Positions 18,580 to 28,709 of a stretch of 31,976 nucleotides of DNA are shown in pieces. The stretch is from Zygnema cylindricum (lineage: Eukaryota > Streptophyta > Zygnematophyceae > Zygnematales > Zygnemataceae). Position 1 is the stretch's first letter. Each line of letters starts with the position of its first letter. The stretch spans positions 372,464-404,439 of the forward strand of contig JBBHKE010002584.1 in the NCBI GenBank assembly GCA_037447655.1. Direction: 5' to 3'. Under the pieces are notes generated by a model. The model made no database searches. It was not told the DNA's origin and saw nothing but the letters and a program-made list of their open reading frames with translations. Position numbers and translations under genes: made by a program.

Positions 18580-21500
18580 ATGGAGGTCTCAGAGTTTCAA
18601 GTTACGGCGTACCCTCTAGGGTACCAATTTTTAATGGAACTGGCTTCATATATTGGGAAAGTATGATGATAGGAGCTCTTTTCGAAAAAAGGTTTTGGGG
18701 GATAGTGAGTGGACGGTTGGGGCGTCCATCAAGTCTTGGAATTCCTCCAGGGTTTGGAGGAAGCACATTCACCAGAAAAGAGGATCCACCTTTAACGGAG
18801 GAAACAAAAGAAGGAGAGGTGGTGGACAAAGGAAAGGAGAAGGAGGCGACCACACCAATAGCAACTGGTTCGGCATTCATGTCACCTATTCCGAGAAACG
18901 AGGAGAATGATACTGAAACCTGGGACTTCAAAAATATGGCGGCAAAGCACTTCATCCTACGCAATCTCACTCAAGGACTTGCATGTCCTCATTTGCAGGT
19001 AGAAAGGGCATCTAATCTTTGGATGGCTCTCATAGAGATGTACCGAAGTGGTACGATTCAGCAAGAACAGTTGGCTGATCAAAAAGTTAAGGAGTATGTA
19101 TACAAAGGGGGGAAGATGTTGGATTTTTGCAATGAGCTTGCTACACTCTTCATAGAGCTAGAGAGTGCGGGAAAAGATTTTAGTGAAAAAGAAAAGGTTA
19201 AGTGTTTACTGATGAAGTTACCCGATGAGTCCGAGAACATAGTCAATCGTATACAGGACTTCTCGGACTCAAGGTGGATATGGAACTTAGTGGTAGGGAT
19301 GATTCTCGTTCGGGAGAATACGATTGAGATCCGAATGGGAGGAAAGAGTGGCGAAGCGTTGGCAACTGCGACCGATTGGAGGAACAAGGATTCCCAAAAA
19401 CCGGTCGGAAACTATGGGGGGAGGGAGCATAAAAATCAGACCGACGAGTTCGGACCAAGGGCTCACAAGGGTTTGTGTCATTTTTGTAAGAAACCTGGGC
19501 ACTATATGGTAGAGTGCACTAAGCTAACCGAGCTTCGGTTAAAGGAGGGGCAGACCAATGGTATCCCGAGAGGAAAGAAAAAGGCCCTTGTGACACAGGT
19601 ATATGAGGCGAAGTTAGAGGAAGAGGACAATGAGCTCCTTTTAGATGAGGAGTTGGAGGCAAAAAACGAGGTCGAAATACCACGAAGGCAGAAATGTGCT
19701 TACAATGGATTGAAAGGTGAAGCAGGCTGGATTGTAGATTCAGGTGCCTCCATGCACATGTGTAAGGATAGGCACCTGTTCACTAAGATAAGAAATATTC
19801 CCACCGTAGAGATAGAGTACCGGGATGGGAGGATAGTCACCACTACTCTTGGAGGATCGGTAGATTTGAAAGTGTTAGTAGAAGGAAAGACATCCATAGT
19901 AACATTCTCCGATGTATTGTTTATTCCGGAGCTGAACAAAAACCTCATCTCTACATCCGTATTAGATGATAAGGGATTTTTTACTAGCACTACGGAAGGG
20001 GTCTTTACTGCTGGTTTTGAGGAGGATGTCTATTTCATTGCTGAGAAAGGTAGTCATGGGATGTTTAGGCTGTTTTTAAGTAATGAAAAGAAGAAACTTT
20101 ATTATGCTGGTGTTCATGATATTATGATGTGGCATAAGAGGCTTGGGCATGTAAATCTAGACAAGTTAAGAGAGATGTAAAAGATGGGAGTGGTGGAAGG
20201 GATTAAGTTTAGTGAGAATGATAATATAAGTGATTGTAGTGGATGTGCTTAAGGTAAAACACACAGATTACCCTTTCCTAAAACAACCACCTATAAGGGA
20301 GAAAAATTTCTAGATCTAGTACACACAGATATTTGGGGACAGGCTAAAGTGCCCTCACCGGGGGGGAAGAGATTTATGATGACTATCACTGATGATTGGT
20401 CTCGGTATTCGCGAGTGTATTTTTTGAAAAACAAGTCCGAAGCTCAAGATTGTTTTAGACAATATAAAGCATGGAACGAAAAACTCCATGAAACTCCAAT
20501 CAAGAGAATAAGGAGTGACAATGGTGGAGAGTATACTTCTAACCAGTTTGAGGATTTTCTGAGGGAAGATAGGGTCCAACACCAAAAGACAGTTCCAGAA
20601 AACCTGGAACAGAATGGGGTAGCTGAAAGGTTAAATAGAACACTAAGTGATAGTGCTAAAAGTATGTTGTCAGATAAGAAGATAGGAAAAAGGTTTTGGG
20701 CAGAAACAATGAACTGTGCTAATTACCTCAAAAATAGAGTTCTTACTTCAGCTATAAAAAATCAAACACCTTATGAGAGATGGACAGGCCGGAAACCAGA
20801 CTTATCTCACTTAAAGGTTTTCGGCAGTCAAGTATTCAGTCTAGATACAGATCGGTCTAATTCGAAGCTAGATCCTAAAGGAAAACTATGATACTTATTA
20901 GGATATAACGAGGATGTTAAAGGATATAGAGTTTATGATCTAAAAAGGGAAGATATAATCTTAGTAAAACATCTAGTAGTTATGGACGAAGGAAAGTCTG
21001 TGGATCCCTTCAAATATACAAAGTTAGTAAAAATCAGATTTGAGTCAGAAAATTCCGATGACTTTGAGATTCCTAACTATCCAGGTTTTAGAGAAGATGA
21101 CATTCTTTTAGGTACAAATCAGATCGAAAAGGACTCGACTGTGGAAACTCCAGTGACAACTCTACCCGAAGCGGAAGACGTGGTGGAAATTGATTCAGAA
21201 TCAAGGGATAGGGGAGAAGCCGAGTTTGTTCGAAAGAATCCAGGAGAACCATCTATTCCGGCCTCAGATTTTGAGGGGGGAAGGAGAAGTAACAAAAGAC
21301 TACAACAAAAACAGGTTAAAATAAAGATAACTAAACTATCTGATCAAGATGAACCTCAAACTTATGGAGAGGCGATGACTTGTCCAGAAAGAAACCGGTG
21401 GAAGACAGCCATCAATGAGGAGATGGCCTCAATTATGGCGGACGATACTTGGGAGCTGGTGGATTGTCCACCTAACCGAAAACCAATCGGTTGTAAGTGG

Positions 21501-22937
21501 GTTTTCAAATTAAAACTGAACCCAGATAACACAATCGAGCGCTACAAGGCCCGATTAGTGGCAAAGGGATTTACACAAAAAGAGGGAATTGACTACGAGG
21601 AAACCTTTGCCCCGGTGGTCAGATTTCCCTCCGTCGGCATACTTCTCAGCCTGGCAGCAGCGGAAGACATGGTAGTGCACCAGATGAACATCAAGACAGC
21701 CTTTTTGCATGGAGAATTGGAAGAGGAGATCTTCATGCGACAACCCGAAGGGTTTGTGGAGGAATGAGAGGAGAGTAAGGTATGCCGGCTGATTAAATCT
21801 CTTAATGGTTTGAAATTGGCACCTCGTCAGTGGAGTAAGAAGCTTGATGAGTTTCTTACCGGTCTAGGATATATCCGGATCAGCTCAGATCACTCAATCT
21901 ATGTTTTCGAAGATGAGGAAGGTATTATATTTATTGCAATTTATGTTGATGATTTGCTTGTTTTAAGTAAATCAATGGAAAAAATTAATAAACTGAAAAC
22001 CGATCTTAAGGGGAGATTTGAAATGAAGGATATGGGGGAAGCAAAATATATTTTGGGAATTCAAGTAGAGAGAGACCGAAAAAGAAAAATTATAAGATTG
22101 ACTCATAAGGAAGCAATAGGGAACATGCTTGAAAAATTTCAAATGGATAAAGCAAAAAGTTGTACAACTCCAATGGAGTTGAAGAAGGGAAGTGAGGGGA
22201 GTGAGGAAGAAGGAGTCATAGTCTTAGACGAGGAATTATCTCCAGAAGAGCAAAAGTTCATGCAGACTATTCCTTACAGGCAAGTAGTGGGAAGTCTAAT
22301 TTATTTTATGAATTGTACCCGGCCGGATTTAGCTGTAGCTGTTGGAGTGCTGAGTAGAAGTCTAAATGCTCCCACTAAAAGGGATTGGAAGGCAGCTAAG
22401 AGAGTCCTTAGATATTTGATAGGAACTAGGGATCTATGGTTGCATTTGGGTGGGGAGAATACTGACATCACTACTTGGAGTGATGCCAGTTATGGTGATG
22501 CTCCGATGAGGAGATGCACTTCTGGATATGTATTATATGTGGGTGATGGGGCTTGGTGTTCGAGTAGCAAACAACAAAAAGTTATTGCTCAGTCCACCAT
22601 GGAGGCTGAGTATATGGCCTCTTGCTCTGCTGTAAAAGAATTGATGTGGGTCAAGTCTTTGCTTGGTGAGCTTGGTCACCTTAAGAGTGGTGTGCAGAAT
22701 TTTTTTTGTGATAATCAGGCAGCAATCGCTATTTCTGCCAATCCTAAACATCATTTTAAAGCTAAACACATGGACATTAGACTCAGCTTTGTTAGAGAGA
22801 AAGTAGAAAACAAAATAATCAGTTTAGAGTACCGACCAGATAGTGAGATGGTAGCAGATATGATGACCAAACCTGTGCCTTCCCCTAAGCTAATTTTCTG
22901 CAGGGAAAAGTGTGGTCTGAAATTAAAGATTGACTAG
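18580..22937 (+). pseudogene. B3 gag-pol polyprotein, full length with four in-frame stops
   Basis: The start is the LTR ATG (18580); a 1-nt loss in the primer-binding site and ATG-to-ACG at 18604-18606 put it out of frame with the rest. From there one frame runs to TAG 22935-22937, broken by TAA 20178, TAA 20250, TGA 20889 and TGA 21765. Domains: UBN2-like gag (to about 19390); zinc knuckle CHFCKKPGHYMVEC (19476-19517); protease DSGA (19737-19748); integrase HHCC (WHKRLGHV...CSGC) and catalytic Asp 20328, Asp 20517, Glu 20625 (35-residue spacing); RT with motif A reading QMNIKTAFL (catalytic Asp to Asn, codon 21687-21689) and YVDD 21942-21953; RNase H with SDASYG, EAEY, CDNQ and ADMMTK. The stops look like CAA-to-TAA, CGA-to-TGA and GGA-to-TGA. 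It cannot be autonomous. Confidence 0.93.
18600..18613 (+). promoter_or_regulatory. Degenerate primer-binding site of B3
   Basis: AGTTACGGCGTACC stands where the other copies have GGTTATGGGCCCACC. One base is missing and four differ, which breaks both tRNA pairing and the gag reading frame. Confidence 0.65.
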
Positions 22938-22950
22938 AAAATAAGGGGAG
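22938..22950 (+). promoter_or_regulatory. Polypurine tract of B3
   Basis: AAAATAAGGGGAG lies between the pol stop and LTR-initial TGTAGAAATT. It is the plus-strand primer site. Equivalents precede the LTRs at 8801, 11962, 24282, 28710 and (minus strand) 31487. Confidence 0.85.
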
Positions 22951-24003
22951 TGTAGAAATTAATGGTCTTTTTAAAGTATTTTCTAGGTCTGAATAGAAAT
23001 AAGAAAGAAGCCGAGGCAGTCTACCTCTAACTTCTCTCTCCAACTCTCAAACTTGTCGCAGTCACTGAGAAATTGGAGAGGGAGCTAGAGCCATGGCTAC
23101 CTAGGCTATCCAGAGGTTTACGGGAAAATATATATTAGTTAGGGGTTTATTTACTAAAAGATATGTGCCGGCCACAGGATTTGATCCTGATACCTACCAG
23201 CCGGTAGACAGCCGGTAGCCATTAGCCTTAGCCGTTAAGTCTAGAAGTAGTGTTACGTACTATATGGTTTGATATTTATTTAAACATTTATACGTAGGAT
23301 AGTTCATTTAACTGTGACTGTTTACGGGAGACATATATCTAGTAAATGTAAAAGTACGGATTCCGGTGCGGATAAGAAACCAATACCGCGCATTTATTTC
23401 TTTAGTGAAACGAATACCGCGCATGTATTTTTTACGGCTACGATTAAATGTGAATTTAATCAAACGGCCGGAATTAACGCCGAGATCGCGGAAGAGGATT
23501 TTGGCGGTTTGTGGTCATCGCCACATCGGATGACACGTGGCGGAATGACATTCGATCGCGGCATCTCCGAGGATTAAAGGATCGAATCCGGACATACCAC
23601 GTGTCGACATTTAGGCCATATCGTACAGGGTCCGTACAGAAAGTACACCGGCAGTTGTAATTTTGTGTACGGAAGTGAAATCTGATTGGCTCCGTACATC
23701 AGTAGATAGAGTTTGTGAGAGAGATAGGACTTAGAAAAATTAGAAGATAGGACCCTCTCTCCTAAAGAGCTTCTGTACAAAAGGTCAACTTTGACCCTCC
23801 ATAACTTACTGCTCCGGGGATCAACTTCAGAGATTCTTTTTGCTATCGACTCAGGGGAGTCTTGCCTTCACAGGGGTGAAGTTGATCAGAGTTATTTTCT
23901 GCCAGGGTGGCAGTTATTTTTGCTGAAACACAAAGGGGTCACGGTTATCCTAGAGGCTTCTTCGAAACTGTCCACTCTGAGGACTTATGGAGGTCTCAGA
24001 GTT
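22951..24003 (+). repeat. B3 3' LTR
   Basis: It is collinear with 17542-18599 and loses the last few bases (ends ...GGTCTCAGAGTT). It contains the CACGTGG G-box (about 23535), CACGTGTCGAC (about 23599), a GTAC cluster (about 23632-23698), GGTCAACTTTGACC at 23783-23796 and the same antisense tRNA-like module at 23170-23242. Confidence 0.9.
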
Positions 24004-24268
24004 ATATGAAGAAGGGAGTGCATGAAGTGTTTTGTGATAATCAGGCTGCGATTCCAATTGCATCAATCTAAAACATCATTTCAAGGCTAAGCATATAAAT
24101 ATAAGATTGAGTTTTGTGAGGGAAAAGGTTGAAAACATAATTGTGAATCTGGTGTATAGGGGTGATGGGGAAATGGTGGCTGATATGATGACAAAACCTG
24201 AGCCATCTTCTTAGTTAAAATATTGTAGAGAAAAGTGTGGTTTAAAAGAGAAACTGAAATTAGAATAG
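24004..24268 (+). pseudogene. Element C RNase H, 3' part
   Basis: It resumes the reading broken at 17541: YMKKGVHEVFCDNQAAIPIA. A frameshift and stops follow after about 24065, with recognisable H-H-F-K-A-K-H, SFVREKVEN, GDGEMVADMMTKPEP and YCREKCGLK, ending at TAG 24266-24268. ADMMTK carries the last catalytic Asp. A purine run (AAAATAAAGGGAG) leads to the 3' LTR. Confidence 0.85.
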
Positions 24269-24281
24269 AAAATAAAGGGAG

Positions 24282-25252
24282 TGTTGAAATCACTAGATTT
24301 AGGGAAGGTATTTTCTAGGTCTTAATTAGGTTAAAAAACTAAAAGAAAAAGCACAGGCAGCCTGCCTCCACCTTCTCTCCCTAGCCCCCATACTTGTTGT
24401 AGTCACTGAAGGAGAGAGAGAGCGGTGGAGCCATGGCAGCCTCAGCTCCATAGGCAAGACTAAAGAGTGACCTAAGTCACTCTCAACAAAAAGGTTGAGT
24501 TCGGCAGGACTCAAACCTCTGACCGCAGCAGGCGCCCGCCAGGTGTCAGTAGTCCCCAGGACATAGGGTTTGATAACTATTTAAACATTAGCTAGATCAT
24601 TAATTCGTTCAACGAAATAAAAGGACATAGAAACTAGTTGAGTTTTAGTGCGCACAAAACACATGTACTTGACATTTGTTATTTTGGACGGCAAGCATTA
24701 AAAGCCGGTTTGGATCCAACGGTTCGCATCATCGCTGGGATCCCAGAATAGCCACTTTAGCGGTTTTTGGACGTAACATGACCTGTCAACATGTGGCAGG
24801 ATATCATTCGGAAGCGGGAATTCAAGGAGCATGAGAACAAGTCCGAAGGAGACAGACGTCTCCTCCATGGCCTTGTCGTACACCAGCCGTGGTGAAAGTA
24901 CATCCGCCGTAGTACCTTTGTGTACTATACAGTCCTTTGATGGGTTCATACATCAGTAGATAGGAGTTGAGAGAGGGGTTTAGGACTTAGAGGATTGAGG
25001 AGGTAGGCGCCTCTCTCCGAACAAGCTTGTATAAATATTCGCATCTTTGCCACTTGATAATTAATTGCCTGGTTGGGCATTTTCACTGATTCTTTCTGTT
25101 GTGGACTCAAGGGAGTCCAGACTACACAAGGGTGCAGTCAAATTGTCTATTTGCCTGCTTAGGTACCAACGATCCGAATTGAAAGAGGGCCAGTCAAAAG
25201 CTATCTAGAGGCTTCTTGAATTCAGTGATCCAATGGGGGACACAGAATTGCA
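24282..25252 (+). repeat. Element C 3' LTR
   Basis: TGTTGAAATCACTAGATT...GACACAGAATTGCA, 971 bp, closely matching 12585-13580, followed by TAAAG. After GGACTCAAACCTCTGACC it departs from the 5' copy (GCAGCAGGCGCCCGCC...), so the A-box half of the tRNA-like module is missing. TATAAAT is at 25030-25036. Confidence 0.87.
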
Positions 25253-25684
25253 TAAAGAAACGAATACAGATATGACATGTGTGGAATGGTTGGCCATGTC
25301 GTACAATGGCCGTACAGAAAGTACACCGACACCTGTACCTTTCTGTTTGACACAATATTTTGATTCGTGCCGTACTTCAGTAGATAAAGTTTTAGAGAGA
25401 GATAAGATTTAGGAAAATTTGGTAGATAGGAGCCTCTCTCCCAGAGAGCCTCTGTACAAAAGGTCAACTTTGACCCTCCATAACTTATTGCGCGGGGGAG
25501 CGAATTTAGAGATTATTTTTGCTATCGACTCAAAGGAGTCTTGCCTTTACAATGGTGGAGGTGGTTAGAGTTTTTTGTGTTAGGGTGGCAGTTATTTTTG
25601 CAGAAACACAAAGGGGTCAGGGTTATCCTAGAGGCTTTGTGTGAGCTGCTTACTCTCAGGGTCAATGAAGGTCTCAAAGTAGCA
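25253..25684 (+). repeat. LTR2 of the array, right part
   Basis: It continues 12584. AAACGAATACAGATATGACATG aligns with 29333-29354 in LTR3. It contains the palindrome GGTCAACTTTGACC (25462-25475) and ends ...GTCTCAAAGTAGCA before the int2 primer-binding site. It serves as the 3' LTR of int1 and the 5' LTR of int2. Confidence 0.87.
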
Positions 25685-25699
25685 GGTTATGGGGCCACC
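25685..25699 (+). promoter_or_regulatory. Primer-binding site of int2
   Basis: GGTTATGGGGCCACC matches the complement of the tRNA-iMet anticodon arm at 14 of 15 bases. The mismatch is at a different position from those in int1, C and D. Confidence 0.8.
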
Positions 25700-25861
25700 C
25701 TCTACGGTGCCCATCTTTAATAGAACTGGCTTTATATACTAGGAGAGTATAATGACAGGAGCTTTATGTGAGAAAAGGTTTTGGGGAATAATGAGTGGAT
25801 GGGTGAGGCGTCCACCCAGTCTGGGCATCCCTCCAGGGTTTGGAGGAAGCAGATTCACCAG

Positions 25862-25866
25862 AGATG
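25862..25866 (+). repeat. Target-site duplication AGATG of the solo LTR (mate 26873-26877)
   Basis: AGATG ends the sequence left of TGTTGAAATT and begins the sequence right of ...GAATTTCA. Removing the LTR plus one copy restores CAGAGATGCACATCC, the int1 gag reading at 10128-10140. Confidence 0.92.
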
Positions 25867-26872
25867 TGTTGAAATTATTAAATTTATGTGGTATTTTTTA
25901 GGTCTAAATAGTTCAGTACAAAAAGGAAAAAAAAAAGGCGGACAGCCTGCCTCCACCTCCTCTCTTTACCCACCATACTTGTTGTAGTTACTGAGGGGTA
26001 GTGAGGGTGGTTGAGCCATGGCTCTCCTAGCTCAACAGGCAGGACTAAAAAGTGACTTAAGTCACTCTCAACAAAAGGTTTAGTCCGACATGACTCAAAC
26101 CTTCGACCAGCAGAGCGCGGCATAGCCGTTAGCTCCAACCAGTCTGTCGTAGAAGTTCGTTAAGAGATATAGGGTTTGTTATTTATTTAAACTATTGTAT
26201 GGTACTAAAATCAATTAATTGGAATTTGAACGAACGAACATAAAACTTGTTAAAATTTAGTGTGGACGTCATTTCGCACGAAACAAATGAATCGGACATT
26301 TGTTTCGACGGTCGACATTTACTGTCGGATATAATCCGACGGCACTTATCATCGCCGAGATCGCGGAATGGTCACTTTGGCTTTTATGGACGAGGCATGA
26401 CTTGGCGCTGCGTGGAAGGATGACATTCGGTCGCGGGAATTTCAAAGAATGTAGGGACGAGTTGAAAATTGACACGCGTCCACTTAGTGGCTTTGTCGTA
26501 CACATGCCATACAGAAAGAACATCGACCGTAGTACCTTTCTGTACTTTACACTCATATGATTGGTTCGTACTATAGTAGATAGGGGTTGTGAGAGGGGTT
26601 TAGGACTTAGGAAATTTGGTAGGCAGTCACCTCTCTCTAAGAGAGCTTTGTATAAAATTGGCATTTTTGCCGGCTCATAACTTATCGGCTTGTTGGCCGT
26701 TTTCATAAATTCTTTTTGCTACGGACTCAGGGGAGTCTAGGCTGCGTAGAGGTGCAGTCAAATAGTCAGTTTGTCTTCCTAGACTGCAGTGGTTGTGGCT
26801 TTAAGAGGGTTAGTTAAATACTATCTAGAGGCTTTCTGTATTCCGTGGTCCAATGGAGGACACAGAATTTCA
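25867..26872 (+). mobile_element. Solo LTR of a C-type element
   Basis: 1006 bp from TGTTGAAATTATTAAATT to GACACAGAATTTCA, with a perfect 5-bp target duplication and no internal sequence. This is the classic product of recombination between the two LTRs of one element. Its ends fix the LTR termini of the whole group. It carries the perfect palindrome AGTGACTTAAGTCACT (26051-26066), an antisense tRNA-like module (26070-26143), TATAAAA (26651-26657) and a terminal gag start reading M-E-D-T-E-F. Confidence 0.92.
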
Positions 26873-27724
26873 AGATGCACATCCATCTCCAACAGAGGAG
26901 ACAAAGGAAGGGGAGGTGGTGGAAAAAGGAAAGGAGAAAGAGACGATCACACCAATAGCAACCGGTTCAAAATTCATGTCACCTATTCCGAGGAACGAGG
27001 AGAATGATACCGATACCTTGGACTACAACAATATGGCGGCAAAACACTTCATCCTTTGCCATCTTACTCAAGGGCTTGCATCTCCTCATGTTTAGGTGGA
27101 GAGGGCATCTGATCTTTGGGTGGCTCTCATAGAGAAGTACCGAAGTGGTACGATTCAGCAACAACAGTTGGATGATCAGAAAATTAACGCATATGTACAC
27201 AAGGGGGGGAAGATGTTGGATTTTTGTAATGAGCTCGCGACACTTATCATGCACTAGAGAGTTTTGGACAGGTTGAAACTCAAAAGATGAAGGTTAGTTG
27301 CTTGCTCATGAAATTACCAGATGAGTTCGAGAACATTGTCAACCGTGTGCAGGACTTGCCTCACTCAAGGTGGATACGGAATTTAGTGGTAAGAAAGATT
27401 CTACCGGTCGGATATTATGGAGGGGGGAGGCAAAAATATCAGAGCTAGGAGTTTGGACCAAGGGCTCACAAGGGTTTGTGTCATTTATGTAAGAAACCTG
27501 AGCACTATATGGCGGAGTGCACTAAGCAAACCGAACTTCGGTTAAAGGAGGGGCAGATCGGTGGACCTCCAAGAGGAAAAAAAAGGCTCTTGTGACTCAG
27601 ATACTCGAGGAGGAATCCGAGGACGATGACGGTGAGCTCTTGCTAGATGAGGAGTTGGAGGCAAAGACCGATGTCAAAATTCATTGAAAGCAGAAGTGTG
27701 ATTTTGGAGGATTGAAAGGTGAAG

Positions 27725-28695
27725 GAGGTTAGATTGAGGATTCGGGTGCCTCCATGCACATGTGGGAGAATAAACACCTGGTCACTAAGATGACAAAGAT
27801 TTTCACCGTAGAGATAGAGTATGGGGATGGGAGGGTAGTCACTATTACTATGGTAGGATTGGTAGATCTGAAAGTCTTAGTGGAGGGAAAGACATCCATA
27901 GTGACATTTACTGACGTGTTGTTTATTCCAAAGTTAAACAAAAACCTCATCTCAACGTCTATCTCAGATGATTAGGGTTTTCAGACTAGCACTAGGAAGG
28001 GAACCTTTACTGCTAGCTTTGAGGAGGTAGTTTATTTCACTGCTGAAAAAGGTAGCCAAGGGATGTTTAGGCTGATTTTAAGCAATAAAAAGAAGAAATT
28101 TTACTATGATGGTGTTCATGATATTATGTCTTGGCATAAGAGGCTTGGACATGTGCATTTAGATAAGGTTAAACAAATAAAAAAGATGAGAATTGTTAAA
28201 GGAATTAGTTCGGAGAAAGTAAAAATTTAAGTCACTGTAGTGGTTGTGCTCAAGGTTAAGCACATAGATTACCCTTCCGAAAGAAAGCCACTTATAAAGG
28301 GGAAAAAGTGATAGACTAGGTACACACTGATATTTCGGGACCGGCCAAAGTGCCCTCATCCGGTGGTAAAAGGGTTATGATGATAATCACTGACGATTGG
28401 TCTCGATACTCCAGAGTGTTTTTTTTGAAAAATACATCAAAGGCCCCACAAGTTTTTAATGAATATAAGGCATGGAGTGAGAAACTCCATGAAACCCCTA
28501 TTAAGAGAGTAAGAAGTGATAATAGGGGAGAGTATACCTCGAATAAGTTTGAGGATTTTCTGAGAGAAGATGGAGTGCAACACCAAAAGGCAGTTCCTGA
28601 AAATCCTTAAGAGATATGATGACCAAACCCGTGCCTTCCCCTAAGCTAATTTTTTCTGTCGCGAGAAGTGTGGTATGAAATTAAAGAGTGACTAG
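27725..28695 (+). pseudogene. int2 protease - partial integrase with the same pol deletion as int1
   Basis: The TAG at 27730-27732 replaces Trp before the protease motif (EDSGASMHM), at the same position as in int1. The stop at 27973-27975 is also shared. The pre-integrase part (WHKRLGHVHLDK) is followed by stops. The integrase core is open at 28350-28610 with TDDWSRYSRVFF and SDNRGEYTS, ending at ENP. At 28607/28608 the sequence jumps to RNase H tail codons (GATATGATGACC...) and the TAG at 28693-28695. Confidence 0.86.
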
Positions 28696-28709
28696 AAAAA
28701 TAAGCGGAG

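Larger units (their letters stand above)
17542..18599 (+). repeat. B3 5' LTR
   Basis: It runs from TGTAGAAATTAATGG to ...GGTCTCAGAGTTTCA, 1058 bp. It contains the antisense tRNA-like module (17761-17833), the GTAC cluster (18227-18290), the W-box palindrome (18376-18389) and the gag ATG context ATGGAGGTCTCAGAGTTT (18580-18597) read as M-E-V-S-E-F. Confidence 0.9.
17542..24003 (+). mobile_element. Copia element B3, structurally complete, inserted in element C
   Basis: Two collinear LTRs (17542-18599, 22951-24003) flank a single-frame gag-pol of about 1440 codons. It interrupts the RNase H of element C, which resumes in register at 24004. Over about 190 bp of aligned LTR (from the CACA[A/G]GATTTGATCC block) I count about 12 differences, mostly transitions, so the insertion is not recent. 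The expected terminal TTTCA plus target duplication at the right end appears as GAGTT|ATATG, so roughly 8 bases were lost and no duplication is visible. Confidence 0.9.
12585..25252 (+). mobile_element. Copia element C (TGTTGAAAT LTR type), host of B3
   Basis: LTR 12585-13580, primer-binding site 13581-13595, gag, protease, integrase, RT and RNase H run to 17541. B3 occupies 17542-24003. The RNase H reading then resumes at 24004 and ends at 24268, followed by a purine run and the 3' LTR 24282-25252. Across B3 the protein reads ...LLQELG / YMKKGVHEVFCDNQ..., in register with the family. Coding is heavily decayed. LTR lengths differ (996 versus 971 bp), mostly because the 3' copy lost part of the antisense tRNA-like module. 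Confidence 0.87.
25689..27724 (+). pseudogene. int2 gag, split by a solo LTR
   Basis: M-G-P-P-S-T-V-P-I-F begins at the primer-site ATG. A TAG follows at Y-stop-E-S (about 25740), then the reading goes to FTRD at 25866. The solo LTR (25867-26872) intervenes and the reading continues AHPSPTEETKEGE (26876 on), open to a TAG at 27093-27095. It then covers YRSGTIQQQQLDDQK and KMLDFCNELATL, shifts frame near 27246, and includes LLMKLPDEFENIVNR and a zinc knuckle CHLCKKPEHYMAEC (about 27477-27518). The gag deletion between KIL and YGG and the 8-A frameshift match int1. Confidence 0.83.

Noticed and set aside
22533-22769. 78-codon frame opposite RNase H, also at 8383-8619 and 31668-31904
   Set aside because: Shadow of the conserved RNase H coding sequence on the other strand.
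23170-23242. Complete tRNA gene
   Set aside because: A- and B-box-like segments exist, but no acceptor stem or clear anticodon arm could be drawn; kept only as a tRNA-like module.
26269-26706. 145-codon minus-strand frame in the solo LTR
   Set aside because: Lies wholly in LTR promoter sequence and is not conserved as a frame in the two C LTRs.
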